In this document: piece by piece, positions 40,232 to 49,565 of the stretch
Position numbering within the stretch: position 1 is the first letter of the stretch
Layout of the letters: each line of letters opens with the position of its first letter
NCBI RefSeq assembly: GCF_000620705.1
Contig: NZ_KK211170.1
Location: 132,836 to 196,835 of the forward strand
DNA from: Nocardioides sp. URHA0020
GTDB lineage: Bacteria; Actinomycetota; Actinomycetes; Propionibacteriales; Nocardioidaceae
Direction of reading: 5' to 3'
DNA length: 64,000 nucleotides
Made by a program: the position numbers and the translations under genes
Notes under the pieces: generated by a model
What the model was told of the DNA's origin: nothing
Database searches by the model: none
What the model saw: the letters and a program-made list of their open reading frames with translations, nothing else

Positions 40232-43054
40232 ATGGGGCGACGCGGGCACGGTGACGACCGCTCCCGTGAGGCCCTCGTCGACGAGCTCGAACGGCGCACC
40301 CGGGAGCTCGCCGAGGCGCAGTCCATCGCGAAGATCGGCAGCTGGGAGTTCTCCAGCTCCGACCGGGTGCTGCGCTGGTCCGACGAGCTCTTCCGGCTCC
40401 TCGACCTCGAGCCGGGCACCGTCCAGCCGACCGCGGACTCGCTCTTCGAGCGGCTCCACCCCGACGACCGCGAGATCGTCGAGGCGGCGTACGCCGCGAT
40501 GGCCGGTGACGGCGCGCCGATGGCCTTCGACGCACGCCTGCGTCCCGTGGAGGGCCAGCCGACCCGGTGGGTGCGGGTGCGGGGCCGTGCCGTGATGACG
40601 GCCTCGGGGGAGATGCTCCGGGCGGCCGGCACGGTGCAGGACATCACCGAGAGCAAGGAGGCCGAGCAGGGACTGGCCTTCCTGAGCGCGATGGCGGCCG
40701 CGGCCAACGAGGCACCGACGCTGAGTGAGGCGCTGCTCGCCGCCGACACCATCGTGCGGCCGTTCACCCAGTGGCCGGCGATCATCGTCTCCGCCCCCGA
40801 CCCCGAGGACCCCGACGTCCTGGTGCACTTCGACGCCGGCTGGCGCGACTACGGCCCCGAGGACCTGGCCTTCGCCCGCACGATGGCCGAGGAGGTGGCC
40901 GTCCGCCGCGAGATGATCGAGCGGGTCGGTCCCTCCGGCACCGTGCTGGTGGCCGGACCCGCCCTGGTGCGTGACCGGATGGCGTGCGTGGTGGTCTCCG
41001 ACAGCCGGGCGGTGGACGCGCCCCGCGCCTACGAGCGCGCGATCTTCATGCAGATGCTCGCGCTGCTGGCGACCGTGGCCCAGCGCGAGGAGGTGTCCGC
41101 CGAGCTGGCCACCGCCCGCGACGAGGCGCTGGCCGCCTCGCGGGCGAAGTCGGAGTTCCTGGCCACCATGAGCCACGAGATCCGGACCCCGCTCAACGGC
41201 GTCATCGGCCTCTCCGAGCTGCTCAGCCGCACCGAGCTCACCACCCACCAGCGCCGGTTCGCCGACGGCATCGACCAGGCGGGCCGGACGTTGCTCGGCC
41301 TGGTCAACGACATCCTCGACCTGTCCAAGGTGGAGGCCGGCAAGCTCGACCTCGAGGAGGTCGACTTCGACCCGCGCGACGTGATCGAGCGCAGCGTCGA
41401 GCTGGTCTCGGACAGCGCCTCGGGCAAGGACCTGGAGCTGGCCATCTCGAGCGTCGACCAGATGCCGGCGCTGGTCCGCGGCGACCCGGTGCGGTTCGGT
41501 CAGGTGATCACCAACCTGGTGTCGAACGCGGTGAAGTTCACCGACAACGGCGAGGTCGTCGTCCGTGCGAGTGGCACCGGGGGCTCCGGCGTACGCATCG
41601 AGGTCAGCGACACCGGCATCGGCATCGCGCCGGAGGTGCTGGGGCGGCTCTTCACCGCCTTCTCGCAGGCCGACAGCTCGACGACCAGACGCTTCGGCGG
41701 CACCGGGCTCGGCCTGGCGATCAGCGAGCGGATCGTCACCGCCATGGGCGGCGAGATCGGCGTCGAGAGCACCGCCGGTGAGGGCAGCACCTTCTGGTTC
41801 ACCGCCCCGTTCAAGCCGGCGGCCGGGGCGGGCACCCCCGCGATGCGCGAGGGGGCGGTCGCGGGTCTGCGGGTGCTGGTCGTCGACGACAACGCCACCA
41901 ACCGCTTCATCCTCGCCGAGCAGCTGCGGGCGTGGGACGTCGACGTCACCGTCGCCGCGTCGGCGCACGAGGCGCTCGGCGAGCTCGACGGGTCGCTGCG
42001 CCGACCCGACGGGTACGACGTCGTGCTGCTCGACTACATGATGCCGGGGATCGACGGGGAGCAGCTGGCCCGCGCCATCCGCTCCGACGAGCGGCTGCGC
42101 GAGCTGCGCCTCGCGCTGCTCTCATCGGCGCTCGAGCCGGCACCGGGCTGGCTGGAGAGCGCGGGCATCGACACCTACGTCTCCAAGCCGGTGCTCGCGT
42201 CGCGGCTGCTCGACGAGCTGGCGGTGCTCGGCGGTCGGTTCGACGCCAGCCGGCCGGCGCGGCCGACGGTCCCGGTGCCGCCGCCCGACGGCGTACGCGG
42301 CCGGGTGCTCGTCGTCGAGGACAACGCCGTCAACCAGCTCGTCGCCACCGGGATGCTGCACCACCTCGGCTGTGCGGTGGTGATCGCCGAGGACGGCGCC
42401 CAGGCCGTCGCGGCCATCGCCGACGCGCCGGCCGGCTTCGACGCCGTGCTGATGGACTGCCAGATGCCGGTGATGGACGGCTTCGACGCCACCCGGGCGA
42501 TCCGCGCGATGGGCGGGCCGCCGGGGGAGGTGCCCATCATCGCGATGACCGCCTCGGCGACCGCCGAGGAGCGGGAGCGGTGCCGCGAGGCGGGCATGGA
42601 CGACTTCCTGCCGAAGCCGGTCGACGCCGAGCTCCTGGCCAGCACCCTCGACAAGTGGCTCCCCGGCCGGCAGGGCACTCCGGCCCGGGCCCCCACGCTT
42701 CTCGGCGCCCCGTCCGCGGCCGACGCCCGGATCCGGGAGCTCGTGGAGGACGGCTTCGACGCCGAGCTGGTGCTCCGGATCGTCGACCGCTTCGACTCCG
42801 GCGCCCACCAGACGCTGACCGAGCTCGCCGCCGCCGCGAGCGCCGGGGACGCGGTCACCACCGCCGACCGCGCGCACCGCCTGCGCGGCAGCGCCGACAA
42901 CATCGGGCTGCGCAGCCTCGGGGCCCGGTGCCTCGAGATCGAGCTGCGGGCGCACGAGGGCGGCGTGCCGTCGCCGGAGGAGGTGGGCGACCTCCGCGCC
43001 GCCGTCGCCGAGGCCGTCGCCGATCTCACCGAAGCGAGCGACTGGCTGCGCTGA
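40232..43054 (+). CDS. hybrid sensor histidine kinase (PAS-GAF-HisKA-HATPase-REC-REC-HPt)
   Basis: This is a 940-aa multi-step phosphorelay protein without transmembrane helices. In order: PAS ('IGSWEFSSSDRVLRWSDELF', about 25-140), GAF-like (about 145-290), HisKA with phospho-His in 'MSHEIRTPLNGVIGL' (about 314), HATPase ('FGQVITNLVSNAVKFTDNGE', 'GGTGLGLAIS'), first REC (Asp in 'LLDYMMPGID', about 600), second REC (Asp in 'LMDCQMPVMDG', about 740), and C-terminal HPt with His in 'RAHRLRGSADN' (about 882). This is BarA-type logic. ATG 40232 follows CAGCAT by 6 nt (leaderless); ATG 40214 is the alternative. Confidence 0.93.
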   Translation: MGRRGHGDDRSREALVDELERRTRELAEAQSIAKIGSWEFSSSDRVLRWSDELFRLLDLEPGTVQPTADSLFERLHPDDREIVEAAYAAMAGDGAPMAFDARLRPVEGQPTRWVRVRGRAVMTASGEMLRAAGTVQDITESKEAEQGLAFLSAMAAAANEAPTLSEALLAADTIVRPFTQWPAIIVSAPDPEDPDVLVHFDAGWRDYGPEDLAFARTMAEEVAVRREMIERVGPSGTVLVAGPALVRDRMACVVVSDSRAVDAPRAYERAIFMQMLALLATVAQREEVSAELATARDEALAASRAKSEFLATMSHEIRTPLNGVIGLSELLSRTELTTHQRRFADGIDQAGRTLLGLVNDILDLSKVEAGKLDLEEVDFDPRDVIERSVELVSDSASGKDLELAISSVDQMPALVRGDPVRFGQVITNLVSNAVKFTDNGEVVVRASGTGGSGVRIEVSDTGIGIAPEVLGRLFTAFSQADSSTTRRFGGTGLGLAISERIVTAMGGEIGVESTAGEGSTFWFTAPFKPAAGAGTPAMREGAVAGLRVLVVDDNATNRFILAEQLRAWDVDVTVAASAHEALGELDGSLRRPDGYDVVLLDYMMPGIDGEQLARAIRSDERLRELRLALLSSALEPAPGWLESAGIDTYVSKPVLASRLLDELAVLGGRFDASRPARPTVPVPPPDGVRGRVLVVEDNAVNQLVATGMLHHLGCAVVIAEDGAQAVAAIADAPAGFDAVLMDCQMPVMDGFDATRAIRAMGGPPGEVPIIAMTASATAEERERCREAGMDDFLPKPVDAELLASTLDKWLPGRQGTPARAPTLLGAPSAADARIRELVEDGFDAELVLRIVDRFDSGAHQTLTELAAAASAGDAVTTADRAHRLRGSADNIGLRSLGARCLEIELRAHEGGVPSPEEVGDLRAAVAEAVADLTEASDWLR

Positions 43055-43068
43055 GGCGTGCTGGACCC

Positions 43069-43118
43069 GGGTCGTCCGCCTGAGGCCGGTGCCTAGACAG
43101 GCCTGAGGCGGACGACCC
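43069..43118. terminator. bidirectional terminator between hybrid kinase and sucB
   Basis: Arms 43069-43087 and 43100-43118 form a 19-bp stem with one mismatch (GGGTCGTCCGCCT pairs with AGGCGGACGACCC) and a 12-nt loop. It lies in the 70-bp gap between convergent genes. Confidence 0.8.
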
Positions 43119-43124
43119 GGTGTG

Positions 43125-44924
43125 TCAGACCTCGAACTGGCCGGCCTCCAGGCGCTGCTTGACGTCGCGCAGGAAGCGGCCGGCGTCGGCACCGTCGACG
43201 AGCTGGTGGTCGTACGTCAGGGCCAGGTAGACCATGTGGCGTACGGCGATCGTCTCGCCGAGGTTCGGGTCGTCGATGACCACCGGGCGCTTGACCACCG
43301 CGCCGGGCCCGAGGATCGCGACCTGCGGCTTGTTGATGATCGGGGTGTCGAAGAGCGCCCCGAAGCTGCCCAGGTTGGTGATCGTGAAGGTGCCGCCGGA
43401 CAGCTCGTCCGGGGTGATCTTGTTGGTGCGGGTGCGCTGCGCGACGTCCGCGATCTTCTTCGCGAGACCGGCGATCGACAGGTCACCGGCGTCCTTGATC
43501 ACCGGGGTCAGCAGACCCTTCTCGGTGTCCACGGCGAAGGCGACGTGCTCGCGGTCGAAGTACGTGACCTCGCCCGCCTCGGTGTCGATCGTGGCGTTGA
43601 GCGCCGGGTGCTCCTTGAGTGCGTCGATCGCCGCCTTGGCGAAGAACGGCAGGTAGGTCAGCTTCGCGCCCTCGCGGGCCAGGAACTCGGCCTTCGCGCT
43701 CTCGCGCAGCCGCGCGATGTTGGTGACGTCGACCTCGACGACCTGGGTGAGCTGGGCCGAGGTCTGCAGCGACTCGACCATCCGGCTCGCGATGATCTTG
43801 CGCAGGCGCGAGATCTTCTCGGTCTTGCCACGCAGCGGTGACGGGGAGACCGGTGCGCCGGCGGCGGCCGCCGGCGCGGCGGCCGGGGCCGGTGCGGCAG
43901 CAGCGGGCTGCTGCGCCTTCGCGGCCGCGTCCAGGACGTCCTGCTTGCGGATGCGGCCACCGACGCCGGTGCCGCTCACCGAGGCCAGGTCGACGCCGTG
44001 CTGGGTCGCGAGCTTGCGCACCAGCGGGGTGACGTAGCCGGCACCGTCCCCGCTGCCGCTCGACTGCTGGGGGTCCGTCGTGGTCGGCGACTGCGAGCTC
44101 GGCGCCGGGACCGGGTCGGCCTTGATCGGCTCGGGCTGGCGCTGCTCGGCCTTCGGTGCGGGCTCCGGCTCCGGGGTGGGCTCGGGCTCCGGGGTGGGCT
44201 CGGGCTCGGGCTCGGGCTCCGGGGTGGGCTCGGGCTCGGGAGTCGGCTCCGGCTGCTTCTCCTCGGCGGGCGCGGCGCCGGCGGCACCGACCACGGCCAG
44301 CTCGGCACCGACCTCGACGGTCTCGTCCTCCTGGACCTTGATCTCGAGCAGCGTGCCCGCGACCGGGGAGGGGATCTCGGTGTCGACCTTGTCGGTGGAC
44401 ACCTCCAGCAGCGCCTCGTCGACCGCGACCTCGTCGCCGACCGACTTCAGCCAGCGGGTGACGGTGCCCTCGGTCACCGACTCGCCCAGGGCGGGCAGCG
44501 TGATCGTCGTGCCGCCGCCACCGGACGGCTTCGCCTCGGCCGCCGGCTTCTCGACCTCCTCGCCGGCAGGAGCGGGCTCGATCGCGGCCTCGGGCTCCTG
44601 GGCCTTGTCCTCCTGCGGCTCGGGCTCCGGCTCCGGCTCGGGGGTGGGCTCGGGCTCGGCCTGGGCGGAGTCGCCGCCGCCCTCGCCCTCGGCACCGATG
44701 ACGGCCAGCACGGCGCCGACCTCGACGGTGTCGTCCTCGTTGGCCTTGATCTCCAGGAGCGTGCCGGCCACCGGGGAGGGGATCTCGGTGTCGACCTTGT
44801 CGGTGGACACCTCCAGCAGCGGCTCGTCGACCGCCACCGTGTCACCGACCTGCTTGAGCCAGCGGGTGACGGTGCCTTCGGTGACGGACTCGCCGAGTGC
44901 CGGGAGCGTGACTTCGGTGGCCAT
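43125..44924 (-). CDS. sucB: dihydrolipoyl acyltransferase E2 (2-oxoglutarate dehydrogenase type)
   Basis: This 599-aa E2 has two lipoyl domains (about 1-76 and 140-215), each with the modified Lys in 'EVSTDKVDTEIPSP'. Glu/Pro-rich linkers join them ('PEPEPTPEPEP' repeats, a swinging arm). A peripheral-subunit-binding domain ('YVTPLVRKLATQHGVDLASV', 'GTGVGGRIRKQDVL') and the acyltransferase core with 'YDHQLVDGADAGRF' (catalytic His/Asp) follow. It transfers acyl groups to CoA. In actinobacteria this protein may serve both pyruvate and 2-oxoglutarate complexes, so the symbol is by convention. It is downstream of lpdA, 44 bp apart. Confidence 0.93.
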   Translation of the reverse strand: MATEVTLPALGESVTEGTVTRWLKQVGDTVAVDEPLLEVSTDKVDTEIPSPVAGTLLEIKANEDDTVEVGAVLAVIGAEGEGGGDSAQAEPEPTPEPEPEPEPQEDKAQEPEAAIEPAPAGEEVEKPAAEAKPSGGGGTTITLPALGESVTEGTVTRWLKSVGDEVAVDEALLEVSTDKVDTEIPSPVAGTLLEIKVQEDETVEVGAELAVVGAAGAAPAEEKQPEPTPEPEPTPEPEPEPEPTPEPEPTPEPEPAPKAEQRQPEPIKADPVPAPSSQSPTTTDPQQSSGSGDGAGYVTPLVRKLATQHGVDLASVSGTGVGGRIRKQDVLDAAAKAQQPAAAAPAPAAAPAAAAGAPVSPSPLRGKTEKISRLRKIIASRMVESLQTSAQLTQVVEVDVTNIARLRESAKAEFLAREGAKLTYLPFFAKAAIDALKEHPALNATIDTEAGEVTYFDREHVAFAVDTEKGLLTPVIKDAGDLSIAGLAKKIADVAQRTRTNKITPDELSGGTFTITNLGSFGALFDTPIINKPQVAILGPGAVVKRPVVIDDPNLGETIAVRHMVYLALTYDHQLVDGADAGRFLRDVKQRLEAGQFEV

Positions 44925-44968
44925 GGAGTTCCTTCGTTTCGAGTGCTGGGGAGTTGAGGTCTGGTCTA

Positions 44969-46345
44969 TCAGGCGTGGGCGTGCAGGGGCTTCCCGGCCA
45001 GCGCGAGGTGCGCCTCGCCGAGCGCCTCGTTCTGGGTCGGGTGGGCGTGCACCAGGGGGGCGACGTCGTCGGCGTACGCCTCCCAGTTGTAGATGAGCTG
45101 GGCCTCGCCGATCAGCTCGCCGACCCGGTCGCCGACGAGGTGGACGCCGATGACCGGACCGTCCTTGCGACGGATCAGCTTCACGAAGCCCTGGGTCTTC
45201 AGGATCTGGCTCTTGCCGTTGCCGCCGAGGTCGTAGGTGAGGGTCTCGATGCCGTCCACGCCGTACGTCGATGCAGCGGTCGCCTCGTCGAGGCCGACCG
45301 AGGCGACCTCGGGGTGCGAGTAGGTGACCCGCGGGATGCCGGTCTCGTCGATCGGCTGCGGGTCGAGCCCGGCGATCTCCTCGGCGACGAAGATGCCCTG
45401 CTGGAAGCCGCGGTGCGCCAGCTGCAGGCCGGGCACGATGTCGCCGACGGCGTAGACGCCCTCGACGTTGGTGCGGCAGCGCTCGTCGGCGAGCACGAAG
45501 CCGCGGTCCATGGCGACGCCCTGCTCGTCGTACCCGAGGCCCTCGGTCACCGGACCGCGGCCGACCGCGACGAGGAGCAGGTCGGCCTCGATGACGTCGC
45601 CGCCCTCGACGGTCACCGCCACGCCGGTCTCCGTGTGCTTGACGCTCTGGAAGGGGGTGCCGGTGCGGAAGGCGATCTTGCGCTTGCGGAAGGCGCGCTC
45701 GAGGGCCTTCGACGACGCCTCGTCCTCGACCGCGAGCAGCCGGGGGAGGGCCTCGACGATCGTCACCTCGGCGCCGAAGCTGCGCCACACGCTCGCGAAC
45801 TCGCAGCCGATGACGCCGCCGCCGAGGACGACGACCGACGCCGGCACGCGGTCGAGGCGGAGCGCGTGCTCGGAGGTGATCACCCGCTCGCCGTCGATGT
45901 CGAGGCCGGGGAGGCTGCGGGCGTAGGAGCCGGAGGCGAGCACGACGTGCTTGCCGGCGTACGCCGTGTCGCCGACCGTCACCTCCCGCGGCCCGGTCAG
46001 TCGCCCGGCGCCCTCGATGACCGTGATGCCGCGGCTCTTGATGAGCCCGCCCAGGCCCTTGTGGAGCCGCGAGACCACGCCGTCCTTGTAGGCGTTGACG
46101 CCGGCCATGTCGACGCCCTCGAGCGTCGCGCGGATGCCGAACGTCTCGGCCTCGCGGGTCTGGTCGGCGACCTCGGCGGCGTGCAGGAGGGCCTTGGTCG
46201 GGATGCAACCGACGTGGAGGCAGGTGCCACCGAGCGGGCCCTTCTCGACCAGGCCCACGGACAGGCCGAGCTGGGCGGCCCGGAGGGCACAGGCGTAACC
46301 ACCCGAGCCCGCACCGAGGATCAGTACGTCGAAGGTGTCAGCCAC
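44969..46345 (-). CDS. lpdA: dihydrolipoyl dehydrogenase (E3)
   Basis: This 458-aa flavoprotein reoxidises dihydrolipoyl groups with NAD+. Visible: FAD site 'DVLILGAGSGGYACALRAAQ', redox disulfide 'GGTCLHVGCIPTKALLH', NAD site 'VVVLGGGVIGCEFASVWRSF', second FAD motif 'GVYAVGDIVPG', and the C-terminal His-Glu dyad 'HAHPTQNEALGEA'. GTG 46345 gives the standard N-terminus and lacks a Shine-Dalgarno. It is transcribed with sucB; lipA and lipB nearby supply the cofactor. Confidence 0.95.
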   Translation of the reverse strand: MADTFDVLILGAGSGGYACALRAAQLGLSVGLVEKGPLGGTCLHVGCIPTKALLHAAEVADQTREAETFGIRATLEGVDMAGVNAYKDGVVSRLHKGLGGLIKSRGITVIEGAGRLTGPREVTVGDTAYAGKHVVLASGSYARSLPGLDIDGERVITSEHALRLDRVPASVVVLGGGVIGCEFASVWRSFGAEVTIVEALPRLLAVEDEASSKALERAFRKRKIAFRTGTPFQSVKHTETGVAVTVEGGDVIEADLLLVAVGRGPVTEGLGYDEQGVAMDRGFVLADERCRTNVEGVYAVGDIVPGLQLAHRGFQQGIFVAEEIAGLDPQPIDETGIPRVTYSHPEVASVGLDEATAASTYGVDGIETLTYDLGGNGKSQILKTQGFVKLIRRKDGPVIGVHLVGDRVGELIGEAQLIYNWEAYADDVAPLVHAHPTQNEALGEAHLALAGKPLHAHA

Positions 46346-46435
46346 GCGCCCATCTTTGCACTTCCGACCCGTCGGTCCACACCGCCCTCCGGCTACCGGC
46401 CGGTCACTATCGCCACGCCGCGTGGCTCGGCTTGG

Positions 46436-46441
46436 CACACT
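46436..46441 (+). promoter_or_regulatory. -10 box CACACT, leaderless start
   Basis: CACACT lies 7 nt before ATG 46449, within TTGGCACACTGG. No Shine-Dalgarno intervenes. Confidence 0.4.
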
Positions 46442-46448
46442 GGTCCCC

Positions 46449-46817
46449 ATGTCATGGATGGACCGCTTCCGACGCGGGTCGAAGGTCAAGATGAGCGGGC
46501 CGGCCCGCAACGCAACCCGCACCGGTTCAACGAGGGTGCGGGCCTCGGACTCGATGGATCTCGACCACCTCTTCACCTGGGCGGCCGACCGCCGCGGGGT
46601 CGAGGGCTTCGTCGAGCCGCGCACGGCGGTCAGCGACGTGACGTTGCTGCTGGTCGCGCACGACGGTGAGTGGACGCGACGCCGTGTCCCGTCCGCGAAG
46701 TGGGCGCACGACTTCTGCAACAAGCAGCAGATCCCGTCGTACGACGCCGCGGTGGTCGGCATCCCGCAGCGGATGCGCGACTACAACCGCCGCAAGAAGC
46801 TGCAGGGCGGCCTGTAG
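46449..46817 (+). CDS. conserved actinobacterial hypothetical protein
   Basis: This 122-aa basic soluble protein has 'MDLDHLFTWAADRRGVEGFV', 'SDVTLLLVAHDGEWTRRRVP' and the C-terminal 'SYDAAVVGIPQRMRDYNRRK'. No catalytic motif or membrane segment is seen. Similar short proteins, often loosely named oxidoreductases, sit beside lpdA or pepA in actinobacteria. It lies between lpdA (divergent) and pepA (convergent), 13 bp from the pepA stop. The function is unknown. Confidence 0.8.
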   Translation: MSWMDRFRRGSKVKMSGPARNATRTGSTRVRASDSMDLDHLFTWAADRRGVEGFVEPRTAVSDVTLLLVAHDGEWTRRRVPSAKWAHDFCNKQQIPSYDAAVVGIPQRMRDYNRRKKLQGGL

Positions 46818-46830
46818 GGACCGGCGCCGC

Positions 46831-48342
46831 CTACTCCGATGCGGCCAGCGTCCGGGCGAAGTCGACGAGGGTGCCGACCGCGACGCCGGTGCCGCCGGGG
46901 GTGACGTGACCCGACGCGCCGCCGGAGTTGAAGGACGGTCCGGCGATGTCGAGGTGTGCCCACGGGATGCCGGCGGTGAACTCCCGCAGGAAGGCCGCCG
47001 CGAAGAGGCCGCCGCCCCAGCGCACCCAGTCGTGCTGGGCCAGGTCGGCGATCTTGCTGCTGTGGATGCGCTCGGTCATCCCCTCGGGGATCGGCATCGG
47101 CCACATCTCCTCGCCGGCGACGCCGGCGGCGGTGAGGACGTCCGAGACGACCTCCTCCGAGCCCATCACGCCCGCGACCTTGTCGCCGAGGGCGACGACC
47201 ATGTGGCCGGTCAGGGTCGCGACGTCGAGGATCACGTCGGGCTTCTGCTCGGTCGCCCGCACCAGGGCGTCGGCGAGGACGAGCCGGCCCTCGGCGTCGG
47301 TGTTGGTGACCTCGACCGTGGTGCCGCCGTAGATCTTGAGCACGTCGCCGGGCCGGGTCGCGGACCCGTTGATCATGTTCTCTGCCATCGGGACGAACGT
47401 GCTGACCTTGATCGGCAGCCCGAGCGAGGCGATCACGAACGTCGCCTGCACGACGGCAGCAGCACCGGCCATGTCGGATTTCATCTCGTTCATGCTCGCG
47501 GCGGGCTTGATGGTGAGGCCGCCGGAGTCGAAGGTGATGCCCTTGCCGACCAGCGCCAGGTGGTGCTTCGCGCCCTTGGGGGCGTAGGTGAGCTCGACCA
47601 GTCGCGGCGGGGCGTCCGAACCGGCGCCGACCCCGAGGATGCCGCCGCAGCCGAGTGCGGCCAGGGAGGTCTCGTCGTGGACGGTGATCGCGACCTTGGG
47701 CGCTCCGCGGCCCTTGGTCAGCTCTTTGGTGGCCGCGGCGACGGCGTCGGCGAACGCCGGCGGGGTCAGGTCGCCGGGCGGCGTGTTGACCCAGTCCCGG
47801 GTGACGGCCACGGCGCCGGCGACCAGCTGGGCCTCCTCGAAGGCGGTGGTGACGTCCTTGCGGCGGGCGCCCTCGCTGAGCACGACGACGTCGGCCGGGG
47901 CGGTGCTCTGCGCGTCCTTCTTCTCGGACTTGTACGTCGTGAACGTGTAGCCGCCCAGGACGTAGCCCTCGGTCACGGCCCGCACCAGCTCGGGGGTGCC
48001 CGCCGGCAGTGCGACGGCGACCGAGGCTGCGTTGCTCACCGTCCGGGCGGCGACGCCGGCGGCGCGTCGTACGGCGACCACGTCGGCCTTCTTGCCCAGG
48101 CCGACCAGCACCAGCAACGGCGAGGAGAGGGTGCCGGAGGTCGGGACCTTGACGGTCTCGCCCGCCTTGCCGGTCACGCCGAGGGTCGAGAGGAGTGCGC
48201 GCAGCTTGCGGCCGTAGGCGCTGGCGACCTCGCTCGCACCGTCGGCCAGCTCGGGCCCCTTGGGCGTCTGCACGACACCCACGACGACGGCGTCGCATCG
48301 GGTCTTCGCGGGGTTGGCACTGCGCAGGGTGTAGGTCGTCAC
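46831..48342 (-). CDS. pepA: leucyl aminopeptidase (M17)
   Basis: This 503-aa M17 aminopeptidase removes N-terminal residues in the cytosol. The metal-binding and catalytic segments are present: 'LVGKGITFDSGGLTIKPAAS' (Lys, Asp), 'MNEMKSDMAGAAAVVQA' and the family signature 'NTDAEGRLVLADAL'. The first 170 residues form the regulatory macro-like domain. The start is GTG 48342, 6 nt after TATCCT, so the mRNA is likely leaderless. It is divergent from gcvT. Confidence 0.94.
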   Translation of the reverse strand: MTTYTLRSANPAKTRCDAVVVGVVQTPKGPELADGASEVASAYGRKLRALLSTLGVTGKAGETVKVPTSGTLSSPLLVLVGLGKKADVVAVRRAAGVAARTVSNAASVAVALPAGTPELVRAVTEGYVLGGYTFTTYKSEKKDAQSTAPADVVVLSEGARRKDVTTAFEEAQLVAGAVAVTRDWVNTPPGDLTPPAFADAVAAATKELTKGRGAPKVAITVHDETSLAALGCGGILGVGAGSDAPPRLVELTYAPKGAKHHLALVGKGITFDSGGLTIKPAASMNEMKSDMAGAAAVVQATFVIASLGLPIKVSTFVPMAENMINGSATRPGDVLKIYGGTTVEVTNTDAEGRLVLADALVRATEQKPDVILDVATLTGHMVVALGDKVAGVMGSEEVVSDVLTAAGVAGEEMWPMPIPEGMTERIHSSKIADLAQHDWVRWGGGLFAAAFLREFTAGIPWAHLDIAGPSFNSGGASGHVTPGGTGVAVGTLVDFARTLAASE

Positions 48343-48348
48343 CGACGC

Positions 48349-48354
48349 AGGATA
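48349..48354 (-). promoter_or_regulatory. -10 box TATCCT for pepA
   Basis: TATCCT on the minus strand ends 6 nt before GTG 48342, consistent with leaderless transcription. Confidence 0.55.
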
Positions 48355-48360
48355 GTCCGG

Positions 48361-48420
48361 GGTCTCGACACGCGGGTCGCGGCCTCGCGAGCTCGGTCGC
48401 GCCGCTCGCTCGACCACCAT
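48361..48420. repeat. dispersed GGTCTCGA...TCGACCACC repeat
   Basis: A 60-bp block from GGTCTCGACACGCG to GCTCGACCACCA, with GCTCG-rich inner repeats, in the pepA-gcvT divergent gap. Its ends resemble the repeat at 53-121. Related blocks are frequent in Nocardioides-type genomes as I recall; this has not been verified here. Confidence 0.45.
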
Positions 48421-48446
48421 CAGCGAGTCCGCTGGCGCGTCCTCGC

Positions 48447-48452
48447 TAGGCT
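48447..48452 (+). promoter_or_regulatory. -10 box TAGGCT for gcvT
   Basis: TAGGCT is 7 nt before ATG 48460, with no Shine-Dalgarno. Confidence 0.55.
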
Positions 48453-48459
48453 CACGCCC

Positions 48460-49563
48460 ATGTCCGACCTGCTCCGCTCTCCGCTCCATGACCGCCACGT
48501 CGCGCTCGGCGCGAAGTTCTCCGCCTTCGGTGGCTGGTCGATGCCGTTGGAGTACCCCTCGGGCGTCGTCAAGGAGCACACCGCCGTGCGGGAGGCCGTC
48601 GGGATCTTCGACGTGAGCCACCTGGGCAAGGCGACGGTCGTCGGCCCGGGCGCCGTCGACTTCGTCAACAGCACGCTCACCAACGACCTGCGCCGCATCG
48701 GTCCGGGCCAGGCGCAGTACACGCTGTGCTGCGACGAGGCGACCGGCGGCGTCGTCGACGACCTGATCGCCTACGTGCACGCCGAGGACCGTGTGCTGCT
48801 GGTCCCCAACGCGGCCAACACCGCCGAGGTCGTGCGCCGGCTCGCGGCGGCCGCCCCGGAGGGGATCGCCGTCACCGACGAGCACCGCGACCACGCCGTG
48901 CTGGCCGTCCAGGGCACGAGCTCCGACGAGGTGCTGGCGGCGATCGGGCTGCCGGTCGGCCACGACTACATGTCGTTCGTCGTCGCGCCCTTCGAGGGGG
49001 CCGACGTCGTGGTCTGCCGTACCGGCTACACCGGCGAGCGAGGCTACGAGCTGATCGCGCCCAACGACGTCGCCGTTGCGCTGTGGGATGCGATCATGGC
49101 CGCCGGCGCGGCGTACGGCATCCTGCCCTGCGGGCTGGGCGCGCGCGACACGCTGCGCACCGAGATGGGCTACCCGCTGCACGGGCAGGACATCTCCCTC
49201 GACGTCACCCCCAACCAGGCGCGGCTCGGGTGGGCGGTCGGCTGGAAGAAGGACGCGTTCTGGGGTCGCGAGGTGCTGAGCGCCGAGCGCGCGGCCGGCC
49301 CCGCCCGGATCCTGCGCGGCCTGGTGGCCACCGGGCGCGGCATCCCGCGCCCGCACATGACCGTCAGCCTGACCGCCGACGTCCCCCTCGGCGAGGTCAC
49401 CTCCGGCACGTTCTCGCCGACCCTGCGCAAGGGGGTAGGGCTGGCGCTGCTGCCGGCCTTCGTCGACCCGGACGCCGAGGTCGGCGTCGACATCCGTGGG
49501 CGACGCGAGATCTTCCAGATCGTGAAGCCGCCCTTCCTCGACCCGTCCGTGCGAGAGTCCTGA
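48460..49563 (+). CDS. gcvT: glycine cleavage system aminomethyltransferase (T protein)
   Basis: This 367-aa protein transfers the methylene group of glycine to tetrahydrofolate. It has 'FGGWSMPLEYPSGVVKEHTA', 'VGIFDVSHLGKATVVGPGA', 'CRTGYTGERGYELIAP' (folate-binding region) and 'LGARDTLRTEMGYPLHGQD' with the conserved catalytic Asp region. Length and order match family members. The H, P and L proteins are not adjacent. It runs into the 85-aa gene at 49566 with a 2-bp gap. Confidence 0.94.
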   Translation: MSDLLRSPLHDRHVALGAKFSAFGGWSMPLEYPSGVVKEHTAVREAVGIFDVSHLGKATVVGPGAVDFVNSTLTNDLRRIGPGQAQYTLCCDEATGGVVDDLIAYVHAEDRVLLVPNAANTAEVVRRLAAAAPEGIAVTDEHRDHAVLAVQGTSSDEVLAAIGLPVGHDYMSFVVAPFEGADVVVCRTGYTGERGYELIAPNDVAVALWDAIMAAGAAYGILPCGLGARDTLRTEMGYPLHGQDISLDVTPNQARLGWAVGWKKDAFWGREVLSAERAAGPARILRGLVATGRGIPRPHMTVSLTADVPLGEVTSGTFSPTLRKGVGLALLPAFVDPDAEVGVDIRGRREIFQIVKPPFLDPSVRES

Positions 49564-49565
49564 GC

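Noticed and set aside
39755..41968. 737-aa minus-strand frame opposite the hybrid kinase
   Set aside because: Antisense shadow; the plus strand encodes unmistakable HisKA, HATPase and REC domains.
44156..44341. Repetitive GGCTCGGGCTCC tract as a CRISPR or satellite
   Set aside because: It encodes the Glu/Pro linker of the E2 subunit; there is no repeat-spacer structure.
48361..48460. Glycine riboswitch upstream of gcvT
   Set aside because: The gcvT transcript appears leaderless (TAGGCT 7 nt before ATG), leaving no room for an aptamer, and no glycine aptamer core was seen.
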